Shown piece after piece: positions 1-8,223 of a stretch of 56,849 bases of DNA. This DNA comes from UBA60 sp964587885. Its GTDB lineage: Archaea; Thermoplasmatota; Poseidoniia; Poseidoniales; Poseidoniaceae. The number at the start of each line of letters is the position of its first letter. The stretch's first letter is position 1. The position numbers and the translations under genes were made by a program. Under the pieces are notes generated by a model. That model was not told the origin of the DNA. It saw only the letters and a program-made list of their open reading frames with translations, and searched no databases. The stretch covers positions 1 to 56,849 of the forward strand of contig CAZPME010000013.1 of the NCBI GenBank assembly GCA_964587885.1. The letters are read 5' to 3'.

Positions 1-782
1 ATGAAATGGTCGGCGGTCTTGATGAGCAAATTGCTTCATTACGTGAGGCAATTGAACTTCCGCTTGAGAGGCCTGAGGCTTTCAGAAAAGTTGGTATTGA
101 CCCTCCCAAGGGTGTGCTACTAGTCGGGCCACCAGGCTGTGGAAAAACTATGGTTGCTAAAGCTGTGGCATCGCAAACAAATGCAGCATTCATACGAATG
201 GTAGGTTCGGAATTAGCTCAGAAATATATCGGAGAAGGTGGAAGAATGGTACGAGAATTGTTCTCGCTTGCAAAGGATCGAGCACCGGCCATAATTTTCC
301 TCGATGAAATTGATGCAATCGGGGCTAAGCGCCTTGATTCAGCCACAAGTGGCGACCGTGAAGTACAGAGGACACTAATGCAATTGCTTTCCGAATTGGA
401 TGGATTTGATGCCCTAGATAATGTAAAGATTATCGCAGCAACAAATCGTCCAGATATATTGGATGATGCGCTACTTCGACCAGGACGTTTTGATCGTATT
501 GTAGAAATTCCAATTCCTGATGAAAAGGGACGCGAATCAATATTAAAAATCAATATTTCCCGAATGTCGACAACTAAAGTCAATATCAACCGTTTGGTAA
601 CTATAACCAAGGGATTTAGTGGAGCCGATTTAAAGGCTGTTTGCATAGAAGCGGGAATGGTAGCAATTCGTGATGAACGCAATAAAGTTTCAAATGATGA
701 TTTCAAAACTGCAGTAACGGCAATTTCTAAGAAGAGAAAAACTGGTTTCAACGATGCTGACCCTAATTCACTGTACAATTAA
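1..782 (+). CDS. pan: Proteasome-activating nucleotidase (PAN), 3' part
   Basis: AAA+ ATPase that unfolds substrates and feeds them into the 20S proteasome; its partner PsmA is encoded at 45.7-46.4 kb. The frame is open at the left edge, so the N-terminal coiled coil and OB domain lie outside the window. Visible are the GGLDEQI linker, Walker A GPPGCGKT, Walker B IIFLDEIDAI, sensor region AATNRPD and arginine fingers RPGRFDR, then the C-terminal helical domain. The last residues are SLYN, a hydrophobic-Tyr-X (HbYX) tail, which in this family docks into 20S alpha pockets and opens the gate. That tail distinguishes it from Cdc48-type or general Rpt-like ATPases. Its TAA abuts the stop of the convergent metG with no base between. 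Confidence 0.93.
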   Translation, partial: EMVGGLDEQIASLREAIELPLERPEAFRKVGIDPPKGVLLVGPPGCGKTMVAKAVASQTNAAFIRMVGSELAQKYIGEGGRMVRELFSLAKDRAPAIIFLDEIDAIGAKRLDSATSGDREVQRTLMQLLSELDGFDALDNVKIIAATNRPDILDDALLRPGRFDRIVEIPIPDEKGRESILKINISRMSTTKVNINRLVTITKGFSGADLKAVCIEAGMVAIRDERNKVSNDDFKTAVTAISKKRKTGFNDADPNSLYN

Positions 783-3095
783 TCAGCGAACTTGTGAGCC
801 ACAGGTTATTTCTCCATCAATGGTCACCAATTTTACGTTACCTTGCCCATCATCAGCAGCCAAGAGCATGCCTTCAGACATCACTCCGCGTAATTTTCGA
901 GGCTTGAGATTAGCGACAAAAACTACAGCCATCCCTTGCATCTGCTCCGGCGAATAATATTCTTTGAGGCCTGCACATACGATGCGCCCATCTTGACTCC
1001 CATCATCGACATTAACGATGTACAATTTGTCCGCATTGGGGTGGTCATTAACATCTTTGATCTTGCCGACACGTAATTCGACCGACATAAATGTTTCAAA
1101 ATCAAGATAGGTTATTCCTTCAGGCGCAGCACTCATTTTTTCACTTCCAGTATTCTTTTTTCCGCCCTTTACGATGTGGGCAACATCTTCAATCTCTTCA
1201 TCTTGATGACCGGCTAAGGCCTGCTCTTGATCGAGTATTTCTTGTAAATCTAGTTTCTTGAATAATGGTTGAGGGTCATTGTCTGGCATCGTCATTTCAG
1301 CAGCCCAATCTGTCGCTGAATTCCAAGATTCATCCTCCACATTACCTTCAAGTCCTAGATTAGCCCACAATTGTTGGGCACTAAAGGGTAAGAAAGGCTG
1401 TGTTGCAATAGCCAAATATCTCGATATTCTCCAACTAAAAGATAATGAAGCCAATGATTGTAATGACTCTGGGTCATTTCCAGTATCCTTCAAATATTTC
1501 CATGGCGTTGATGCTTGCAGTAACTGGTTGCCAATTTGTGCAATCGACATTATACTTCGTAATGCCTCTTTGTAACGATGCTGTTCGAGACTGGAACAAA
1601 CTCCTACATGGATTTCTTCTATGCGTTGAATAGTCGATGACAACCGCCCAATCTCGTCAAATCGTGATAGTGGTGGTTTATCATCAACAGTTTCCAAGCG
1701 GGCTGCCAATGTGAGGACTCTATGAGTGAAATTCCCATAGGTAGCGATTAATTCAGAGTTCACCCTTTCAACAAAATCGGGCCAATTGAAATCTGTATCA
1801 TGATTTTCCGGCATATTAATACTCAAATAATATCGTAAAGTATCTGCTGAGAATCGCTGCAAGAAAGCAGGAAGCCAAACTGCATGTTTTCGACTCTTAC
1901 TGAATTGTCCACCAGACAACATTAGATATTCCATGGCAGGAACATTGTCTTCCAAATGCAAATCTCCTGCACCCGGCATCTGCGGTTTGTCATCTACTCT
2001 AAGGCCATTATTGGCATGATTAATTCCCATAATTAATGCAGGCCAAATCACTGTATGGAATGGGATATTATCTTTTCCAAGAAAATATAGATGCCGAGGT
2101 TGGGGGCCATTTTCGGAATTTTTCCACCATGATTCCCAAGCACTATCAGCCAATGGGTGTCCGGCCTGTGCGGCGTATCTCTCAGCCCAAATACGGGCAC
2201 AAGAATAGTATCCCTGGACTGCCTCAAACCAAACATAGACGCATTTTCCTTGCCACTCGTTGCCTTCGAGAGGTAATTTAACTCCCCATTCAAGGTCACG
2301 AGTAACTGCCCTAGGGCGAAGACCCATGTCGAGCCATTGCTTGGTCATAGCCCGAACATTTGATTTCCATGCCTTTTGGCGCTTTGACGCATGCTCCACT
2401 AATAGGTCTTGGAATAAATCAAGGCGATAGAAAAAATGCTCTGTATCACGAATTTCAATAGATGCTTCGGGGTTCATTTTAGAACGCGGATTCTTCAACT
2501 CATGCGATTCGTAAGTTTGACCACACTCATCGCACTGGTCGCCCCTTGCCCCCTCAGCATCGCATAACGGACAATCACCCTCAACATATCTGTCGGGGAG
2601 AAACCGCCCCCCTTCTTCACGAACTTCGTAGTATTGCTGCATGGTTTTCTGTTCAAAAAGTCCAGCATCGTGCAATTTGACGAAGTTATCTTGTACGTAA
2701 TCGCGATGTCGGGGGTCGGAAGTTCGGTTGAATAATGCTCCACCATATTCTGGCCCGCGAGTATCAATATTTGGCTCCCAAAAGCACCCCAATTCAATAA
2801 GGGCGCGCTTGTTGATAGCATGGAATTTATCGATGATAACCTGTGGAGAAACACCCTGCTGCTCGGCGGTTACTGTAATCGGAGTACCGTGTTCGTCACT
2901 GCCACTTACCAAGAGGACTCTGTTTCCCTTTGCTCTTTCATAACGGAAGGTGATGTCTGGTGGCAAATAGCATCCAGCAACATGTCCGAGATGCAAAGGC
3001 CCGTTAGCATATGGCCATGCTACACAGATTAGCACATGCTCATCTACCATCTTGCTCAAAGGTGGCGAGAGGATAGTGGCCTTTTGACTTTCCAT
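783..3095 (-). CDS. metG: Methionyl-tRNA synthetase with C-terminal tRNA-binding domain
   Basis: Class I synthetase charging tRNA-Met. The HIGH-type signature appears as PYANGPLHLGH, followed by SGSDEHGTP. A zinc knuckle with two CxxC pairs (CPLC and CDEC) lies around residues 190-210, and a KMSKS-like FSKS loop around residue 400. The last ~110 residues form an EMAP/Trbp-like OB domain (VELRVGKI, HPNADKLY), often a separate protein in other archaea. About 770 residues from ATG 3095. An ATG at 3050 (MVDEHVLICVAWPY) gives the usual family N-terminus and is equally plausible, because a TATA-like CTATTTTC near 3106-3113 on the minus strand would place transcription start close to 3085. Divergent from the CNNM gene. 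Confidence 0.95.
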   Translation of the reverse strand: MESQKATILSPPLSKMVDEHVLICVAWPYANGPLHLGHVAGCYLPPDITFRYERAKGNRVLLVSGSDEHGTPITVTAEQQGVSPQVIIDKFHAINKRALIELGCFWEPNIDTRGPEYGGALFNRTSDPRHRDYVQDNFVKLHDAGLFEQKTMQQYYEVREEGGRFLPDRYVEGDCPLCDAEGARGDQCDECGQTYESHELKNPRSKMNPEASIEIRDTEHFFYRLDLFQDLLVEHASKRQKAWKSNVRAMTKQWLDMGLRPRAVTRDLEWGVKLPLEGNEWQGKCVYVWFEAVQGYYSCARIWAERYAAQAGHPLADSAWESWWKNSENGPQPRHLYFLGKDNIPFHTVIWPALIMGINHANNGLRVDDKPQMPGAGDLHLEDNVPAMEYLMLSGGQFSKSRKHAVWLPAFLQRFSADTLRYYLSINMPENHDTDFNWPDFVERVNSELIATYGNFTHRVLTLAARLETVDDKPPLSRFDEIGRLSSTIQRIEEIHVGVCSSLEQHRYKEALRSIMSIAQIGNQLLQASTPWKYLKDTGNDPESLQSLASLSFSWRISRYLAIATQPFLPFSAQQLWANLGLEGNVEDESWNSATDWAAEMTMPDNDPQPLFKKLDLQEILDQEQALAGHQDEEIEDVAHIVKGGKKNTGSEKMSAAPEGITYLDFETFMSVELRVGKIKDVNDHPNADKLYIVNVDDGSQDGRIVCAGLKEYYSPEQMQGMAVVFVANLKPRKLRGVMSEGMLLAADDGQGNVKLVTIDGEITCGSQVR

Positions 3096-3194
3096 TGTGG
3101 CTTGGTGAAAATAGTCACAATTATTGCCTGAAAGCCTCAATTACTTAGTCGCCATCCGCCTATGTGATACCAGTTATCAGGGGCATCGCCACCA

Positions 3195-4229
3195 ATGGAA
3201 TACTCCCTACTAATTCTATACGCGTCTCTCGCTTTGGGGGTCTCTTTTTTATGCAGCATTTTGGAGTCAGTATTGCTCTCAATCTCATATGGGCACATCA
3301 AAATTTTGGAACTTGAGGGGAAAAAAAGTGGTGAAATTTGGGCGAAATTGAAAGAAGATGATTCAATTCGCCCCCTAACGGCAATATTGACTTTGAACAC
3401 CATTGCCCATACAGTTGGAGCAGTTGGAGTCGGTTCTGAAGTTCAGGTGCAAATAGGTGATGAATGGTTAACAATCGCATCAGTACTGCTAACAGCTGCG
3501 GTGCTACTATTTTCAGAAATATTGCCCAAAACCCTAGGTTCAGCCTATTGGAAAAAATTGTCTCCTGCGGCAGGACATATTATTCTGTGGCTCACGGTTG
3601 CACTACTGCCATTTGTAGCACTAATCCAATATTTCCGCCGCTTATTACCTGTTGCAAAAAAGGAGCGAGTAACTCGTGATGAATTGGCTGTACTTGCCGA
3701 CATTGGTGAAGAGGAAGGTGCAATTGAGGAAGATGAAGAAACAGTAATCACAAACTTGCTCAAATTATCTGAAATATTAGTTACTGAAGTCATGACTCCA
3801 CGAGTCGTAGTAACTACATTTCCAGTAACTCATACAATCCGAATGGTATTGGATGAAATGCCCGTATTGAGGGTTTCTAGAATCCCCGTTTATGGCGATG
3901 ATATTGATGATCTAAAGGGCATAGTCATCCGTTCTGAGTTATTGACTGCGGCATCAAATGATGAATGGGATAAAACATTGGAAGACATTATGAATCCAAT
4001 TGAGTGCATCCCAGACACTTCAAACGTCGATAATGCATTAGACCTCTTCTTGAACAAGCGCCAGCAAATAGTTGCAGTTACAGATGAATTTGGTGGCACA
4101 AGTGGAATATTAACCATGGAGGATGTAATCGAAACTCTGCTCGGCCAAGAAATAGTAGATGAGACCGATGAAGCCGATGATATGAGAGAACTAGCACTAG
4201 AGATAGCTAAACAGCAAGATGATGACTAA
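3195..4229 (+). CDS. CNNM/CorC-type membrane protein (DUF21 plus CBS pair)
   Basis: Membrane protein of 344 residues in the CNNM/hemolysin-C-like group, linked in other organisms to Mg2+/divalent cation efflux. The N-terminal DUF21 domain has hydrophobic segments at about 1-27, 88-112 and 125-150, with SEILPKTLG at the end of the second. After a charged linker come two CBS motifs: EVMTPRVVV around residue 198 and DIMNPIECIP around residue 265. The closing DEFGGTSGILTMEDVIE is the CorC/HlyC signature. The C-terminal CorC_HlyC domain common in bacteria is absent. It ends in a 4-bp tail-to-tail overlap (CTAA) with the next gene. Transport activity is inferred from the family only. Confidence 0.85.
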   Translation: MEYSLLILYASLALGVSFLCSILESVLLSISYGHIKILELEGKKSGEIWAKLKEDDSIRPLTAILTLNTIAHTVGAVGVGSEVQVQIGDEWLTIASVLLTAAVLLFSEILPKTLGSAYWKKLSPAAGHIILWLTVALLPFVALIQYFRRLLPVAKKERVTRDELAVLADIGEEEGAIEEDEETVITNLLKLSEILVTEVMTPRVVVTTFPVTHTIRMVLDEMPVLRVSRIPVYGDDIDDLKGIVIRSELLTAASNDEWDKTLEDIMNPIECIPDTSNVDNALDLFLNKRQQIVAVTDEFGGTSGILTMEDVIETLLGQEIVDETDEADDMRELALEIAKQQDDD

Positions 4230-5029
4230 TCATCTGATTCTACAGCGCTGTAATCCTTCTCTTCTTTCTCGGCACGCTTAGCTTCTGATTTTTCTTGGCG
4301 CTTCTCGACAAAGTCACCCATCTTCTCAAATCTTGCCGCCCATCCTGTTTCTTCTCCTGTTGGTGTGTGAGTAACGAGGTATGCACTGAAGACGTAATCC
4401 CAAAGCGATTGTTTAGCCTCGGTATACTTGCGGAAAAAGTAGTTTATTATTGGGATACAGAAGAAGAGAATTCCAAATGAAACCATAGCCCAATCAGTAC
4501 TTCCAGTTCCGGCTTGACCGAGTCCAGAAAGGGCTACTGCCATCCACATTCCTACCAGCAAGAATAGGGTGTCTGTATTGGCAAGAATACCGTGAAGGAA
4601 GATCGGCTTTTTCCCTGTAAAGCGTATAAACTTCGTTCTCGAGGCGAATTGTCCTATATTTCTACCCCACTTTGCTGGGATTATGACGATGTTAAGGAAG
4701 GCCATGATGAGCCCTGGAATTAGAATCATGGTTATTTGGGCATTTGCGACAATATTAAGGACAACACCAGTAACAACAGCACCCCAATTCCATGTGAAGT
4801 TGATGAATGCAGCAGCGGCGCGATTCCCTTTTCCTGCCATGACGAATTCATCTGGAAGGGAACGGTCGATATCTGTCTTGGAACGCTTGGCTTTAGGCTT
4901 GGCTTTTTTCGGCTTTGCCGGTTTGGCCTTTTGGGGACTTGCTTTCACCTTCGAACTAGCCTTTTTGGGCGTGGCCTTCTTAGGTGGTGCGTCACCTTGC
5001 ATTTCTCCTGCCTTATCCAATAATCCCAT
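4226..5029 (-). CDS. Unknown polytopic membrane protein with Lys/Ala/Pro-rich N-terminal tail
   Basis: Not recognised. 267 residues. Residues ~14-52 are a low-complexity Lys/Ala/Pro/Ser tail of KPKKAKPKAK type, resembling histone-H1-like or AlgP-like DNA-binding tails. About four hydrophobic segments follow (roughly 78-98, 100-120, 148-168, 180-200), and then a charged, probably helical C-terminus rich in Glu and Lys. A GGAG sits 9 nt before the ATG inside the end of the upstream gene, and the stop-to-start gap is 4 nt, so the two are translated from one message. The tail could bind nucleic acid or acidic surfaces; that is inference only. Confidence 0.75.
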   Translation of the reverse strand: MGLLDKAGEMQGDAPPKKATPKKASSKVKASPQKAKPAKPKKAKPKAKRSKTDIDRSLPDEFVMAGKGNRAAAAFINFTWNWGAVVTGVVLNIVANAQITMILIPGLIMAFLNIVIIPAKWGRNIGQFASRTKFIRFTGKKPIFLHGILANTDTLFLLVGMWMAVALSGLGQAGTGSTDWAMVSFGILFFCIPIINYFFRKYTEAKQSLWDYVFSAYLVTHTPTGEETGWAARFEKMGDFVEKRQEKSEAKRAEKEEKDYSAVESDD

Positions 5030-5033
5030 ATTT

Positions 5034-6095
5034 TCAACTCCTTAATTCAGAACCAACCGCTTGATATATTGCAAAATCATCACTTGCAATGAACTCATTG
5101 ATGGCATCCTCTGGCATCTGCCCTAATTTACTATCGACGATTTCAAAGAATTCGACGCGCATTTCAGACCCTGCATCCTCTGGCGATCCTGCGACTTCTT
5201 TGTAGACTTCAAATTCAGGGCTAGAAAGGAAATCATTGATTGCATCTTCTGGCATCTTACCTAGTAAGTCATCAACAATTCCAACTAATTGAACAAATTG
5301 GTCCTCGTCTGTTTCTACTACTGGTTCACTAGCCAGAGAATCAATTGACTCCTCTCCAGATAGGACTGCGATAATGAGTTTTCTTTCATCAATTAATGCC
5401 TTTAATGCAGGCTTCAACTTGTCCAGTTTGGAGCGTTGCCCCTTCTTTTTTGCTGATTGATACTTCGGTTTTAGACGCTTGATTTCATCCTCAAGCAACT
5501 CAAGTTGCGTTTCCAGTTCTTGCTGCTCATCACTATCGAGCTCATTATTATATTCAGAAGATTCATCCTCGCTCTCAACACTTGGGGGGGTATCCTCAAT
5601 GCTTTCCTCAGTTTCCATTTCATGGCTTTCCACATCCACATCGTCATCATCATCGAGTAATTCAACTGTAGGTGCATCCCTAACCGCGCTTTCAGCATCA
5701 GAGTTATCCTTGCCTCGCAATACAATGATTTCACGGTCTAATTCATGGCCGAAGCGGTCAGCATAACGATCAAGAAGGCTGCCTGTTTCACCAGTGCCTA
5801 AACGATCAATGTGGCCATAAACTTGCTGGAGTGGCTTGCTACTACGCCGTTCCCACAAATTAGTATAGTTCTCATCTACATCCGGCGTTTCCTCTTCACC
5901 TGCTACTGACAAGTCCGGTAAAGAAGGTGATTGGAGAATGCCTTTGGGGTCTTGGCCAGCGGTAACTTCAGGCACTGGAAGCGGATCTAGAGCACTGGGT
6001 GGTGGGGGTAGAGGCATCGCACCTGGAGGAGGTGGTAGAGCCTGTCCACCTGGAGGTGGCGGTGGTGCCTTGTTTTTTTTCTTCTTACGACCCAT
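5034..6095 (-). CDS. Unknown acidic protein: Pro-rich N-terminus, coiled coil, duplicated C-terminal module
   Basis: 353 residues, no recognised family. The N-terminus is basic then proline-rich (PPPPP and LPPPPG runs up to ~45). An acidic disordered stretch (DDDDD, many E/S) lies around 145-190, and a coiled coil at ~190-245 (QQELETQLELLEDEIKRL). The C-terminus holds two copies of a ~35-residue module, each containing a GKMPEDAIN or GQMPEDAIN core followed by (D/E)F and a hydrophobic strand. It is first in a two-gene message with the Lys-tailed membrane protein. The upstream region has a TATA-like CATATTATCC and a perfect inverted repeat. The layout looks like a scaffold or adaptor; function is unknown. 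Confidence 0.75.
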   Translation of the reverse strand: MGRKKKKNKAPPPPPGGQALPPPPGAMPLPPPPSALDPLPVPEVTAGQDPKGILQSPSLPDLSVAGEEETPDVDENYTNLWERRSSKPLQQVYGHIDRLGTGETGSLLDRYADRFGHELDREIIVLRGKDNSDAESAVRDAPTVELLDDDDDVDVESHEMETEESIEDTPPSVESEDESSEYNNELDSDEQQELETQLELLEDEIKRLKPKYQSAKKKGQRSKLDKLKPALKALIDERKLIIAVLSGEESIDSLASEPVVETDEDQFVQLVGIVDDLLGKMPEDAINDFLSSPEFEVYKEVAGSPEDAGSEMRVEFFEIVDSKLGQMPEDAINEFIASDDFAIYQAVGSELRS

Positions 6096-6151
6096 GAAAG
6101 CCCCTCAACATCATCCTTGACCAGCGACCCTGTCTTGAACGTTCTCATTAG

Positions 6152-6172
6152 ATTATCCCCAATTAGGATAAT
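6152..6172. repeat. Perfect 7-bp inverted repeat, operator or terminator candidate
   Basis: ATTATCC, 7-nt spacer, GGATAAT. It lies between the priS stop and the start of the Pro-rich gene and overlaps a TATA-like stretch on the minus strand. It could be a repressor site for the downstream gene or an RNA hairpin ending the priS message. Confidence 0.45.
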
Positions 6173-6177
6173 ATGGT

Positions 6178-6183
6178 AAAAAA
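6178..6183 (-). terminator. U-tract after priS
   Basis: Six consecutive T on the minus strand start 3 nt after the priS TGA (6187-6189). Archaeal termination typically uses such U-runs. The adjacent inverted repeat at 6152-6172 lies just beyond. Confidence 0.45.
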
Positions 6184-6186
6184 GTA

Positions 6187-7419
6187 TCAGGGCGAAATTA
6201 ACCGAGCCCAACCCTTCAATACAACGAATGCAGCAGCAGCCTCTGGTAATTCAAGCCGCTCGCCACGCGACAATTCATATTCACGCTCACCAATTCTGGT
6301 TCTAGCCTGCTCAACTTCAACTTCTACCAAGAGATTACCATCCATTGATAATGCGATAGTTTCACTTAATGGATCAAATGTGTCACTTGAATCAGGATCC
6401 AGTCTCGATAATGGTAATTCAGTCACTCGCAGTCCACATTTTCCATGTAGTGAAGTTGGCCAGCGGATAACACGCCTTGTATCGACAGTAACTACTTCGT
6501 CAGTCTCTCCTGCACCACCGAGAATAATCGCTGAGTCACTGCGCAAAATATCAATGAGTGCATCTCGATAGAAGTTAGAGTCACCTCTCCTACCACCTAA
6601 AGCCAACAGATTTCCTTCAATCAGCCTCCCCCTTCTACCTTCATCACCAACAAGCTCGGCGATTTTCTCGACCACTCCTGCCCCTCTACTAACGTGCTTG
6701 CCCTTGATGATGGCAGTTCTATGCATTGCATCGACCATTTCTGCAATTATTGGTTTGGCCACAACAGCCTCGCCTTCACGCACCAAATCTAGACGTTCAA
6801 GAGTCAAATTCATCCCTTGTCTTAATCGTTCAGTCCAGCCACCTACGCTCTCATCATCCCATTTTTGTAAGGCAAATGAAACATCAATCCCTTCTCCCCT
6901 AATATGAGAGACCAATTCTCTCCTCGCTTCACTATCAAGGTGGGCTAATGAAGGGTCGCGATAGTGCAAATGGTATCCGCGATGACCAGAAAAAGTCACT
7001 TGCAAGAATTTCTGATCAAAACCAAATTCTGGTTCTAGAAAATCATTCCACAATCGATGTGCTTGAAGTTTGATATGTTCAAGCATTTCATCAAACGCAG
7101 AGTCGACAACACCGGGCAAATGGTCCCCATCTAGATCAAAAATAAGGTCGGCACCTAACCAATCCTTTTCAGCCATTTTGTATGCGCTTGGATGCCGCCA
7201 ATATGCTGTACTATAGAATGCTGAATGGGGTGTTCGTTGAACGAGAAAATTACGTAGTTCGGCACTTGATTCAAAGGCCTTGTGCCGTAGCGGCATTCCT
7301 CCACCGAATGGAATAAACATCCACTCACGAGTACGTAATCGTGGCGGCATCCACATCTCACTTGAGCGATAGTACTCGCCAAACCTGTAAGCAAATGTCG
7401 CCCAACCGGAACCTTGCAC
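6187..7419 (-). CDS. priS: DNA primase small (catalytic) subunit
   Basis: Archaeo-eukaryotic primase catalytic subunit that makes primers with PriL, which is not in this window. 410 residues from GTG. Near the N-terminus is YYRSS. The metal-binding motif is FDLDGDH (Asp95, Asp97) and the nucleotide-binding SGHRGYHLHY lies at ~144-153, both hallmarks of PriS. The C-terminal ~60 residues diverge from the family as I know it. It lies just downstream of a small cysteine-rich protein and is followed by a U-tract. No ATG fits the N-terminus better than the GTG. Confidence 0.9.
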   Translation of the reverse strand: MQGSGWATFAYRFGEYYRSSEMWMPPRLRTREWMFIPFGGGMPLRHKAFESSAELRNFLVQRTPHSAFYSTAYWRHPSAYKMAEKDWLGADLIFDLDGDHLPGVVDSAFDEMLEHIKLQAHRLWNDFLEPEFGFDQKFLQVTFSGHRGYHLHYRDPSLAHLDSEARRELVSHIRGEGIDVSFALQKWDDESVGGWTERLRQGMNLTLERLDLVREGEAVVAKPIIAEMVDAMHRTAIIKGKHVSRGAGVVEKIAELVGDEGRRGRLIEGNLLALGGRRGDSNFYRDALIDILRSDSAIILGGAGETDEVVTVDTRRVIRWPTSLHGKCGLRVTELPLSRLDPDSSDTFDPLSETIALSMDGNLLVEVEVEQARTRIGEREYELSRGERLELPEAAAAFVVLKGWARLISP

Positions 7420-7478
7420 GATAATCGTAGTACGCTAATAGCGACAGCACTTAAGGGTCACAGAACAAAGTAGTGAAA

Positions 7479-7685
7479 TCAGTCGCCACGATAAAAAGGT
7501 GTAGATCCATCATCGCCCTGGGTTGCTGCGCCGGCACCGGAGACGATTTGATAGTGCTCCCAGCAGTAATAATGCTGGTTGAAAACCATCGACTGCCCAA
7601 ACGTCAAACGCTTTCCACATTCGCGACATAATGTTCCAATTTCGCCATTCGGAGCAAAGGCAAGTGGGACATGGTCATGCGGCAT
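7479..7685 (-). CDS. Small LIM-like zinc-binding protein
   Basis: 68 residues. Metal ligands are CRECGKRL (CxxC at ~20-23) followed by a C-terminal YYCWEHY, giving a CxxC...C..H arrangement like half a LIM or treble-clef finger, plus HDH near the N-terminus. The ATG has GAGGG 5 nt upstream, and a TATA-like CTTATCC lies ~30 nt further up on the minus strand, so it may start the message that continues into priS. No family assigned; a primase or replication accessory role is suggested only by position. Confidence 0.65.
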   Translation of the reverse strand: MPHDHVPLAFAPNGEIGTLCRECGKRLTFGQSMVFNQHYYCWEHYQIVSGAGAATQGDDGSTPFYRGD

Positions 7686-7736
7686 TAGTTACCCTCGTAA
7701 TACATCGGATAAGAGGTGGGTCTTTCAACCCGTCGC

Positions 7737-7758
7737 TCTAAGTCTTAGATGAGGCCTC
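7737..7758. repeat. Two adjacent perfect palindromes
   Basis: TCTAAG-T-CTTAGA at 7737-7749 and GAGGCCTC at 7751-7758, directly after the stop of the DOHH-like gene on the minus strand. A third weak stem (GGGT/ACCC) lies at about 7719-7732. They could act as a 3' hairpin for the upstream message or an operator for the LIM-like gene. Confidence 0.45.
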
Positions 7759-8223
7759 TCAATTAGAGAGGAGATGGTCTAGTAAATCTAGTGCGACTTC
7801 GCAAGATTCTGAGATCTCGGGCAGAGGGTCAGTGAGAAACCTCTCAAGCAACTCGCGGGATTCCTGTTTACCTATTGCCCCCATGGCTTCAGCAGCTTCG
7901 TGTCGCACCATTACATGCTCGTTAATATCGGCTAGTAAGGCTTCAAGCGAGGGTAATGCTGTCGGATTTTGCATCTGGCCCAAAACATATGCAATTTCAT
8001 GCTTCAATAAAGCCGATTTAGAAGATAGTCCTTCACACAAGGCAGCTACTCCGTCATCTCCACCAATGTTTCGCAAGCCGAAAACTGCCCTCATTCGCAA
8101 AAACATTCGAGCCTCTTCATCAATTAAGACCCGCTGATTTTCCATAATATCAACATTTTCTGAAGGTGGCGCTGGGTCAACAGAGCCGAAGTCACTAACT
8201 TCAGGTCTTGTATCTTCGCCCAT
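7759..8223 (-). CDS. Half-length deoxyhypusine hydroxylase-like HEAT-repeat protein
   Basis: 154 residues of HEAT-like helical repeats with two His-Glu metal motifs: ALLKHEIAYVLGQMQ (His75-Glu76) and MVRHEAAEAMGAIG (His108-Glu109). From my recollection of the human enzyme, the sequence lines up with the C-terminal half of DOHH, including the inter-lobe linker word SVDPAPP (residues ~14-20), the FGLRN-GG turn and the closing ESCEVALD. DOHH is normally ~300 residues with two such lobes holding a di-iron site through four HE motifs; here only one lobe is encoded. A homodimer could rebuild the site. In eukaryotes the reaction is deoxyhypusine hydroxylation on eIF5A. It directly follows mqnD, with 0 bp between stop and ATG. 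Alternative: a PBS-lyase-type HEAT protein. Confidence 0.75.
   Translation of the reverse strand: MGEDTRPEVSDFGSVDPAPPSENVDIMENQRVLIDEEARMFLRMRAVFGLRNIGGDDGVAALCEGLSSKSALLKHEIAYVLGQMQNPTALPSLEALLADINEHVMVRHEAAEAMGAIGKQESRELLERFLTDPLPEISESCEVALDLLDHLLSN

Noticed and set aside
5479..5766. Ser-rich open frame on the plus strand
   Set aside because: Antisense of the acidic region of the Pro-rich gene; Asp/Glu codons read backwards give Ser/Ile runs. Not a gene.
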